Assembly: GCA_029261215.1 (NCBI GenBank)
Contig: JAJDBT010000050.1
Coordinates: 1 to 64,000 of the forward strand
Length of the DNA stretch: 64,000 nucleotides
DNA from: Nitrospirota bacterium
Lineage (GTDB): Bacteria; Nitrospirota; Nitrospiria; SBBL01; JAADHI01
Direction of reading: 5' to 3'
The notes under the pieces are model-generated. The model saw nothing but the letters and a program-made list of their open reading frames with translations, was not told where the DNA came from and made no database searches. Position numbers and translations under genes: made by a program. How positions within the stretch are numbered: position 1 is the stretch's first letter; every line of letters begins with the position of its first letter. Shown piece by piece: positions 20,020-28,124 of this stretch.

Positions 20020-20835
20020 GTGAAACAATACCTGAAGTTAGTCCGACATATCCTGAAAAATGGAGAAAAAAAAAGCGACCGGACCGGTACGGGAACCATC
20101 TCTGTTTTTGGGTGTCAAACCCGGTATGACTTACGCGAAGGTTTCCCGTTATTGACGACCAAGAAGGTCCTCTTCTCGTCAGTCATTCGGGAGTTGCTTT
20201 GGTTTCTAAAAGGATCAACCAATATTAATGAAGGTTTGAAAGAACACACCCCGATATGGAACGCCTGGGCAAATCAGGATGGAGAGCTCGGCCCGATCTA
20301 TGGTTATCAATGGCGAAAATGGGAAAAATTCAATTGGGATGACCACACAAAAAGCTTCAAAAAAACATATGTGGATCAAATCCAACACGCCATTGAACTG
20401 ATAAAAAACAATCCCGACTCTCGCCGAATCATCGTCAGCGCCTGGAATGTCGCGGATATCGACCGCATGGCCTTGCCACCTTGCCATACGTTTTTTCAAT
20501 TCTATGTCATCAATGGCCGTCTGGATTGCCAGTTGTACCAACGCTCGGCTGACGTCGCCCTGGGCGTCCCTTTTAATATCGCAAGCTACGCACTATTACT
20601 GACCCTGATTGCCCAGGAATGCGGCCTCATGCCAGGCTTTTTTATCCATACCCTGGGAGACGCACATATTTATGAAAACCATGTCGAAGGACTTCAGGCA
20701 CAATTGTTACGAAAACCCAAACCCTTGCCGGCCATCAGGGTTTCAAAAAAGAAGGTGAGCGATATTGGCTTTGAAGACATTGAATTATGCAATTATGAGC
20801 ACCATCCTTTTATCAAATTCCCGATTGCCGTTTAA
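20020..20835 (+). CDS. thyA: Thymidylate synthase
   Basis: [45 protein letters not shown]. Confidence 0.95.
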   Translation: MKQYLKLVRHILKNGEKKSDRTGTGTISVFGCQTRYDLREGFPLLTTKKVLFSSVIRELLWFLKGSTNINEGLKEHTPIWNAWANQDGELGPIYGYQWRKWEKFNWDDHTKSFKKTYVDQIQHAIELIKNNPDSRRIIVSAWNVADIDRMALPPCHTFFQFYVINGRLDCQLYQRSADVALGVPFNIASYALLLTLIAQECGLMPGFFIHTLGDAHIYENHVEGLQAQLLRKPKPLPAIRVSKKKVSDIGFEDIELCNYEHHPFIKFPIAV

Positions 20836-20841
20836 GCCCTC

Positions 20842-21384
20842 ATGCTGAATTTCAACATGATTGTCGCCATGGATTCACAACAGGGCATTGGAAAATCAGG
20901 AACGCTTCCCTGGCATCTGCCCTCCGACTTAAGACATTTTAAAGCACTGACCACAGAAACAGACTCGGTTTCCCAGAAAAATGCGGTCATCATGGGCCGA
21001 AAAACATGGGCGTCAATCCCCGATAAATTCCGGCCTTTACCTCATCGGATAAACGTGGTGCTCACGCGGGATAAAGACCTCCACCTGCCTCCCGATGTTT
21101 TGCCTGCAGCGTCATTTGAAGATGCATTCACCCAACTTGATCATGAACAATACAAAGAACAACTGCATCACGTATTTGTGATTGGCGGGCAACAAATTTT
21201 TGAGATCGCGCTGCGCTCAACACACTGCCATAAACTCTACATCACCTCGATTCAGCAATCTTTCCAGTGCGACACCTTCTTTCCCGATTTTGATAAAACA
21301 TTCAAACGCATTCACAAGACCGCCCCTTTGAAAGAAAATGGGATACGCTTTTATTTTGCCGAGTATCTTCGTAAAATTGTATAG
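20842..21384 (+). CDS. folA: Dihydrofolate reductase
   Basis: IVAMDSQQGIGKSGTLPWHLPSDLRHFK; FVIGGQQIFE. Confidence 0.93.
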   Translation: MLNFNMIVAMDSQQGIGKSGTLPWHLPSDLRHFKALTTETDSVSQKNAVIMGRKTWASIPDKFRPLPHRINVVLTRDKDLHLPPDVLPAASFEDAFTQLDHEQYKEQLHHVFVIGGQQIFEIALRSTHCHKLYITSIQQSFQCDTFFPDFDKTFKRIHKTAPLKENGIRFYFAEYLRKIV

Positions 21385-21510
21385 AAAACAAACGAACAAT
21401 ACGCGATAAACTTCTAATCATAAAAAAAACGCCTGTTCTCTAAATCAGGAATATCGACAAAAACCGCCCTTTAGGGTTGACCCATCAGTCATTGTGACCT
21501 ATCCTCTTTT

Positions 21511-21813
21511 GTGTCTCATACTCAGGAACAAGGCTATTTGGAACGCGAAACCCACATCAGAAGTATTTTAAAAGGCATGAGCTGGAGGATTCTGGCCTCT
21601 GCCACAACCATCGGAATCGCTTATTCCATCACAGGAGACACGAGTATCGCTTTGGGTATTGGGGGTATAGAGGCCGTGTTAAAAATATTTTTTTATTATT
21701 TACACGAGCGGGCCTGGCAGCTCGTGCCGCGCGGCACGATCCGCCATATTGAAGAGGAGATTCTCACCAAACATAAAAAAAAACCGGCCCTTCAGAAGTC
21801 AGATGAATCATGA
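21511..21813 (+). CDS. DUF2061 family membrane protein
   Basis: RSILKGMSWRILASATTIGIAYSITGDTSIALGIGGIEAVLKIFFYYLHERAW. Confidence 0.75.
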   Translation: MSHTQEQGYLERETHIRSILKGMSWRILASATTIGIAYSITGDTSIALGIGGIEAVLKIFFYYLHERAWQLVPRGTIRHIEEEILTKHKKKPALQKSDES

Positions 21814-21885
21814 AAATGTTTCAGCTGACATTAACACCTTCATCAGGGTCAACCCCCTGAGAGACCGACTCAGATCACTGAAACG

Positions 21886-23421
21886 CTAAAAATAAGACTC
21901 CCAGAGCGACCCCGCAAAAAACCGCCCAAAATCAGAAAGCGCCTTTGTTTTTTCTTTAATCGACCCCGCATGCGTGACATGGATGGTTGACAGAATCTTC
22001 TTCAGCTCCTTTATGCTAAGACTTAACACCCCAGCACCAATAATGGGCGCCAATTTGTCCGGTCCTTTATGAAGCTGGGTAAAAAGCGTTGTCGTATCTT
22101 TCCAAAGATCAAATCCCGGATCATCTTTGACCTCTTTTTTCCCTGCGAGATAATATGTCTGCCCCTGGTGTTCAAAGGCCAACTCATACACCATCAAGGT
22201 TAAGTCCGGGTCATCCGTCGGATGAAAGAGGTTGAATACTCCCGATTTGGCCGGAATATCCTTTCCAAAGGGCTGAAAATCGATACGGCCCGTAATCCGG
22301 CCAGGGTGAGCCGGATTCGTTAAAAATGCATCCAATTCTTCAATACGAATCGTCGCATGCATGGCAAGGGTCATCCCCGTCTCTTTCCCCTTTTTTGCTC
22401 CCGTTTTAGGATCCGTTTCATCCAAAACAAAAGGGCCGGACATGGTTTCCCTAAAGGTCACCCCAATCCTCGGACTTTTCATCCGGGTGGAATCCGGGCT
22501 TAAAGGCACCCCGTTTTCAGTCATGCCTTTTAGATAGTGCTGCGCGTCCGCATAACCCATGTCGATCAAGGTCGCGTTGTCCACATGCCCCAAATAAAGA
22601 TCGGGATCGAGCGGCAGCGGATATTCCGGTTTAATGAGATGCAGCTTAATCGGCTTGTCGTGCCCATACACCCGCTCTCCTTTTGCAATCCGGGCATTGA
22701 TTTCATTAATTTGGATAAACTCTTCATGCAAGGCCCCGTTCGCGCTGACCTCAAGCATGTTCACATAGAGCCCCAGAAAGCCTCCCTTATAAACATCGGT
22801 GTTACCGAGCACCCAAACCACCCACAATTCCTCTGCACCACGTCTTACCGCCTCCATCAGATTGGCATCCCGCATAAATGCAGAGTCGTGATAGAGGTCC
22901 GTTCCAATTTTCACGGGCGGCAAAACCCCGGGCAAGGTCATGCCCGCAACCAGGTAATCAATACTGATCTGCTCGTGCGGGATCACTTCATTTATTTTTC
23001 GTGTGTAATTGCAAACGTTAAAGGTACCCGAAATCCCTCCGGCCGCACGAACACGCGCGATATCGATCCCCAAGTGCGGAAAAACCTTGTGAATGATATT
23101 GTCCGCATCGCCCATTGCCTGAATATCCGTCAGTTTCAGATATTTATCCAGGGGCATCAAAGAAACAAAATCCTGAGGATTCAAGGTTCTCCAGCGCTCG
23201 CACATCTCCTCCGGCTGCTGACCTGAAAAGAGCATGGCATGGTTCATCGCGCCACCCGAAGTGCCGTCCACATGAGAAAAAGTCAATCCGGCTTCAAAGA
23301 GGGCGCGAATGGCCCCCGCCTGATATGATAAACGCATGCCGCCACCCGCCAGGATCAGAGAGCGTTTCGGGCCTTTGTCAGAGGCAGGGGTCGCGCCATA
23401 AGGCGTATGTTTTGTCGTCAC
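21886..23421 (-). CDS. Patatin-like phospholipase with extra C-terminal domain
   Basis: LAGGGMRLSYQAGAIRAL, DGTSGGAMNHAM; C-terminal ~194 aa homologous to C-terminus of the GMC protein at 25439. Confidence 0.85.
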   Translation of the reverse strand: MTTKHTPYGATPASDKGPKRSLILAGGGMRLSYQAGAIRALFEAGLTFSHVDGTSGGAMNHAMLFSGQQPEEMCERWRTLNPQDFVSLMPLDKYLKLTDIQAMGDADNIIHKVFPHLGIDIARVRAAGGISGTFNVCNYTRKINEVIPHEQISIDYLVAGMTLPGVLPPVKIGTDLYHDSAFMRDANLMEAVRRGAEELWVVWVLGNTDVYKGGFLGLYVNMLEVSANGALHEEFIQINEINARIAKGERVYGHDKPIKLHLIKPEYPLPLDPDLYLGHVDNATLIDMGYADAQHYLKGMTENGVPLSPDSTRMKSPRIGVTFRETMSGPFVLDETDPKTGAKKGKETGMTLAMHATIRIEELDAFLTNPAHPGRITGRIDFQPFGKDIPAKSGVFNLFHPTDDPDLTLMVYELAFEHQGQTYYLAGKKEVKDDPGFDLWKDTTTLFTQLHKGPDKLAPIIGAGVLSLSIKELKKILSTIHVTHAGSIKEKTKALSDFGRFFAGSLWESYF

Positions 23422-23480
23422 TGATGACCTCCAGAAAATTTAATCGTGGTAGAAAACAGACACATCTAACCGCTCTGAAA

Positions 23481-24347
23481 TTAATCGATGGGTTTGGGCG
23501 GGGCCAGCCACTCCTGGCTTTGATCCAAATCAACGACGCTTTCGAGTCCCTCCGGGGTTTCTCGCGGAACCTCGGGATAATCCAGAAACCAGCTTTCAAA
23601 ATGATCGTCCAAAAGGCCGGTTGTTTCCGGAAAAAACCCGCTGAAGATCGGGTTTTCGCTGATATCCAGATCTTTCAAGGGCTTAATCCGGGGATGATCG
23701 CCAAGGGTGAGCTTGGCCGATCCCTTTTTAAAGAGGCAAAAACCCGCTTTTCCTTTAAAATACACATAGGACTTCATCAACATGCCACGAAAAGCACAAT
23801 AGTTTGCGCCACCCATATTTACGGGGAAGGTCTCTTTTTTCGCGCGCTGGACTTCGATCTTCATCACAAGCTGACCATCCAGGTCATATTGACTACTCGC
23901 GGATTTTTCGTTGATGAGAAAATCCAGGTTTGCCTGATGTTTCGGCATCCCCCAAATTCCCTTTCCTCCTTTGACCGAAACAATGGAGCTGACGGGCAAA
24001 TCAAACACATATTGCCCTGTGCCATAGGGTTTCATAAAAATCAGCGGGAGGAGTCTCGGCGCAGGTTTGCAGCCCTGTGTACAGCCAATGCCAATGCTGA
24101 ATTCTACATATTTCCCAATCGTGGTCACACGGTAATTAATCACGGTAATCAATAACACCGCTTTGTTCCAGATTCGAAAGGGATGGACTTCCCGGCCCGG
24201 CATCAGCTTCCTGGCTTTTTCATAGTCTATTGTATAGGCCGCCATCAGCGCCGGAGATTCTTTGGACCCCACAGGCAGGTCAAAGGGAATGCCATCCACC
24301 AACCCGTAACGCCCTTCCTGTCTTTTTAATCGTTTAGGTACTGACAT
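23481..24347 (-). CDS. Acetoacetate decarboxylase-family protein
   Basis: Overall pattern with KGIWGMPKHQANL motif and family-like length; no search run. Confidence 0.6.
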   Translation of the reverse strand: MSVPKRLKRQEGRYGLVDGIPFDLPVGSKESPALMAAYTIDYEKARKLMPGREVHPFRIWNKAVLLITVINYRVTTIGKYVEFSIGIGCTQGCKPAPRLLPLIFMKPYGTGQYVFDLPVSSIVSVKGGKGIWGMPKHQANLDFLINEKSASSQYDLDGQLVMKIEVQRAKKETFPVNMGGANYCAFRGMLMKSYVYFKGKAGFCLFKKGSAKLTLGDHPRIKPLKDLDISENPIFSGFFPETTGLLDDHFESWFLDYPEVPRETPEGLESVVDLDQSQEWLAPPKPID

Positions 24348-24376
24348 CGTGATTCCTTTCTAAATAATGGCTTGAC

Positions 24377-25408
24377 TTAATGGGGACGGTCCAACTCACG
24401 AAGCATGAGGGGAAAGGTATCGCGCACTGCATTTTTCCCCAAAAAAGGATCCAAATGGCCGTAATGGGGGATCACATGCAGTGTGTGATAGTTTTTTCGT
24501 AATCCATCAAAATACTTAAAACTGTTGATCTGGCTTTTCGGTAAAAAACAACGGTTGTCTTCTCCTGCAAAAAAGGCAAATCGGGCATCTGTTTTGGGTG
24601 GACCCGCAGCAAAATCCGCAGGCAGTTCTTTCTTTCCCTCAACCGAAATCAGGTTGCCCTTGCTGGCAGAACGCGTAATCTGTCGAAAAAAGGGAATTGA
24701 TACTTCGGCAAATTCATCTTTTAGCCATTCATGCGTTTCCTCATTCAAGTTTTCATGAGACCACAGAGCGGGAGAACCGGAACCATAGGTAAAACTCACC
24801 TGTTTGCAAACGGAGTTGTCGCACTCGTGATGCGTCAGTTCCACCACGGTTGAAATTAATTTCGCAATGGGCGATTTTGCGGATATCCCCCATTGCGGAT
24901 TTAAATAAGGTGTAAATTTTTCGGTTGGAGGGATGAAGACATTGAGCTTGAATCTGGACCAAAGGGGCAGCACCGGATGCAAGGAGACCGCATTGCTCAC
25001 GATCGTCTTCACCTGGGGGATCAAGCCGGCAATCGCGGACATCGTAAAACTGGTAGAACCCTGACAATGGATCACGGCCTTGATTTCATCGCAGCCGGTT
25101 TCCTTCACGACCGTTTTAACCGCTTCGGGATGATCATATAATGCGGCCTGATCCAGCGTCCATTGTGTCGGCGGCAAATCGATGCTCGCTCTCCAGTTTT
25201 CCATCCAAACGTCATACCCATGCTCAAGCAAATAATCCACAAAAGTCGTTTCAGTCGGTGGCATAAACAGGTTTGCACGCACCCCCGCACCATGAACGAG
25301 TAACACAGGTCCTTTTGTCGGGGCCTTCTCCCCCTGCACATGAATCACATTACACATCATGCCGTCTCCCGCCTTAAAAGGCACGACGTGCTGTTTTAAT
25401 ACGCCCAC
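24377..25408 (-). CDS. Alpha/beta hydrolase with IHCQG nucleophile elbow
   Basis: VLLVHGAGVRANLF, YDVWMENWRASI, AVIHCQGSTSF, late PHYGHLD (His). Confidence 0.8.
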   Translation of the reverse strand: MGVLKQHVVPFKAGDGMMCNVIHVQGEKAPTKGPVLLVHGAGVRANLFMPPTETTFVDYLLEHGYDVWMENWRASIDLPPTQWTLDQAALYDHPEAVKTVVKETGCDEIKAVIHCQGSTSFTMSAIAGLIPQVKTIVSNAVSLHPVLPLWSRFKLNVFIPPTEKFTPYLNPQWGISAKSPIAKLISTVVELTHHECDNSVCKQVSFTYGSGSPALWSHENLNEETHEWLKDEFAEVSIPFFRQITRSASKGNLISVEGKKELPADFAAGPPKTDARFAFFAGEDNRCFLPKSQINSFKYFDGLRKNYHTLHVIPHYGHLDPFLGKNAVRDTFPLMLRELDRPH

Positions 25409-25438
25409 TTGTATACTCCCCTATTTCACTTGCGACGA

Positions 25439-27820
25439 TTACGATTTTAGCCGAAGGCTTTTCAGTTTTATTGCGTCCCCGGATTTTGCGAGCAAGGGCG
25501 CGACAAAAGCATCGTACAAACCTCCCGTAAAAAAACGAACAAAACGCGACTTCGCATCAAGGCGCTGTTTCAAACCCGTACTGTTCAGCACTTTCACTGT
25601 GGTCAATTGTTTGATAAAATCCGTAGGTAAAATCCTTAAAATACCCTTACCCACCACCGGATCACTCGCACTTTCCCCCTTGTGGACCGTGATGTACAGT
25701 GTTGTTGTATCTTCCCATACATCGAAACCGGGGTCATCCTTGATTTCCTTAAACCCATCAAAATAATAGGTGTTCCCATCTTCAGCATGAAGCTTCATCC
25801 GATAGCGCATCTGATAGGCATCCGGTTGCGTCGGATCTTTCGTGAAAAGATTAAAGAGACCTTCCGAGGCCGTAAGCGGCGCCTCCGAAAGTGCCGGGGC
25901 CACTACGCTGCCGACAATATTTCCCTGGTGTTGTTCATCATTAATGGTCTGATCCAGGTCATCACAAATAATGGTGAGGGTAAATTCGAAGGGTGAACCC
26001 GAAGATTTCCCTGAAGCGGCGGCCTGCTTGAAATCAGCCTTCTCTTCTGTCGAAAAATATCCGCGCATGGTTTCTGTAAATTGAATACCCAGGGTCTTTT
26101 GAACCGAGGCGACATTGGATTTTGAGGGCAAATCATAATTAATCTCCCAGCCCTGACCCTTCGCCAGAAGCGCACAGGTCCGTTCGGCCACCGCCGAAAT
26201 CGTCAAGAGCGGATTAATCCCAACCGAGCGTGGCAGCACTGCGCCATCACAGACATACAAACCGTCATAAACAGCAGTACCCTGGGCCGAAGAGAAGACC
26301 TGTCCTTTGTGGTTGACCGCGCCGGATTCCGCATTTTCACCCATGCAACAACCCCCCAAAGGATGTACCGTTGTGAGGCTGTTTTTTGTAAGTTTGCTCC
26401 ACAACGGATTTTTAACATAGGTCCCGCCGCCCGCTTCAGTAGCTTCTTTCAAACGCTGGTTCGCCACTTCAAAAATGGGTTGTTTTCCGACGCCTGGCCA
26501 ATCAATTCGAAGCCGGTCGTCCTTTAAATGCATGCGTCCATTGGAGTCATCATGCGCCATAATCAGGTAGGTTTGTGTATTGTGAACTGCGCCGTGGTAA
26601 GCTCCACGTAACAGACTCTCCAATTCCCGGACATTTTCCTGAACAGAATCCACAAAACCCTCGTCTGTATCTTTTCCAACCAGCTTGGACGCCGTTGAAA
26701 AGGCCAGAGGCAAGACCCCCGACAAGGCGCCGGGAAGCGACCCTTCTTCTATCACCAGACCATCGTCGAGATTGTCCTGATGCCGCATGTCAATAATGCC
26801 GGTAATGCAGGGGCCGACCGGGCTCATCTTTTCAGGGTCTTTATCTCCAAAACCGATGGCGTTGATTTCTGAATCATTGTTGTAACCAAAACCCAGGACA
26901 TCGGCATTTCCGCTGAAATGCGCACCCACCTGATCAGAAAGCGCAAGGCCTGCGGCCTTCGAGCGCAACAGAATTTCGGTGGATCCCAGGGAACCTGCGC
27001 CGAGCATCACCGTATCCGCCGAAACAAAAAGCGTCGGCGCGTCAAACTTTTCACGGCCTGAATTTAAAATTTGATAATGCACCAGCCATCGTCCGTTTTG
27101 GCGCTCCAAACGGCGAACGGCCACTTGGGTAAAAATCTCGGCACCGTGATTTTTGGCATCCGGCAAATAATTCATGAGCGTCGTGTTTTTCGCACTAACA
27201 TTGCAGCCAGAGACACAATCGCCGCAATAATTACACGCCTCCTGATGCACCCCGACGTGATTCGTCTTTGTTTCAAAGTTGACGTTGATTGGAAGCCGGT
27301 AAGTCTTTTGATTCATGCAGGCTGCGGATTTTTCAATCGCGGCAAGCTTTGGCAAACGCGGTGCCGTCATCGGATAAGGGTTCGGTTTCAACATCGCCTC
27401 TGCGTGTTGGTAGCCTTCCTCCACCAAAGTGCTTAAATCGTCTCGAAAAGCCTTTGGCCAGCGCGGGTCGTCAAATACGCGGTCTTCTGCCCGAACAGCG
27501 ACATTCGCGTTAATCAGAGATGTCCCGCCGAGGCCAGAACCAATCACCACATTAATATCGTCATTCACTCTAAGATCAAACAAATCGGTCTCGGAACCCA
27601 AATGCCCTTTTGGCGTATCGATCTGAAATTCATGCAAGGCCTCAGATTGTGTATCCGGATATTCTCCGGGCAGAAGTTCTTTGCCGCGCTCCAGGACACA
27701 AACCTGCTGTCCCGCGCGGGCCATACGCGAAGCGGCAATCCCGCCACCATAGCCGGAACCAATGACAACAACAGCGTAGTGATCTTTCATGTCCTTCGTT
27801 TCTGACGCAAGACGATTCAT
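25439..27820 (-). CDS. GMC oxidoreductase (cholesterol-oxidase-like) with extra C-terminal domain
   Basis: VVVIGSGYGGGIAASRMARAGQQVCVLERG FAD motif; CNYCGDCVSGCN; VHPLGGCCMG; C-terminal HPLGG/GxNP motifs. Confidence 0.87.
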   Translation of the reverse strand: MNRLASETKDMKDHYAVVVIGSGYGGGIAASRMARAGQQVCVLERGKELLPGEYPDTQSEALHEFQIDTPKGHLGSETDLFDLRVNDDINVVIGSGLGGTSLINANVAVRAEDRVFDDPRWPKAFRDDLSTLVEEGYQHAEAMLKPNPYPMTAPRLPKLAAIEKSAACMNQKTYRLPINVNFETKTNHVGVHQEACNYCGDCVSGCNVSAKNTTLMNYLPDAKNHGAEIFTQVAVRRLERQNGRWLVHYQILNSGREKFDAPTLFVSADTVMLGAGSLGSTEILLRSKAAGLALSDQVGAHFSGNADVLGFGYNNDSEINAIGFGDKDPEKMSPVGPCITGIIDMRHQDNLDDGLVIEEGSLPGALSGVLPLAFSTASKLVGKDTDEGFVDSVQENVRELESLLRGAYHGAVHNTQTYLIMAHDDSNGRMHLKDDRLRIDWPGVGKQPIFEVANQRLKEATEAGGGTYVKNPLWSKLTKNSLTTVHPLGGCCMGENAESGAVNHKGQVFSSAQGTAVYDGLYVCDGAVLPRSVGINPLLTISAVAERTCALLAKGQGWEINYDLPSKSNVASVQKTLGIQFTETMRGYFSTEEKADFKQAAASGKSSGSPFEFTLTIICDDLDQTINDEQHQGNIVGSVVAPALSEAPLTASEGLFNLFTKDPTQPDAYQMRYRMKLHAEDGNTYYFDGFKEIKDDPGFDVWEDTTTLYITVHKGESASDPVVGKGILRILPTDFIKQLTTVKVLNSTGLKQRLDAKSRFVRFFTGGLYDAFVAPLLAKSGDAIKLKSLRLKS

Positions 27821-28124
27821 GATTCATTCCTCCGTAACGTAGAAGTCTTTAAAATAACAATTGATTTTTCTTTCAAAATTGAGGCCCCTGTTTGCTGGTT
27901 TAAGCCGTCCGCCACAGTATAATCAAGCGCAGATCATTAAGGGGAAAATACCGGAGGAAGTGTAGCAGAATGAATTGATTTTCTCTATACCGAAATAAAC
28001 GATTATTGTCACCGATTTAGAATTTCAATCTTTTTTACAATAAAGATCAATTTCTGCAACATTGAGCGCCTGACTTATTGTAAAATGCCTCCTTTATCCA
28101 CCCAGCAGGATGGCAAAATAAATT

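Noticed and set aside
22537-23226. 229-aa plus-strand ORF
   Set aside because: Entirely antisense to the well supported patatin gene.
23115-24155. 346-aa plus-strand ORF
   Set aside because: Antisense to the patatin and ADC-family genes; composition is that of a shadow frame with no recognisable domain.
25439-27820. GMC CNYCGDCVSGCN motif as an unusual iron-sulphur site
   Set aside because: Similar Cys-rich motifs, to my knowledge, occur in cholesterol-oxidase-like GMC proteins, so not novel by itself.
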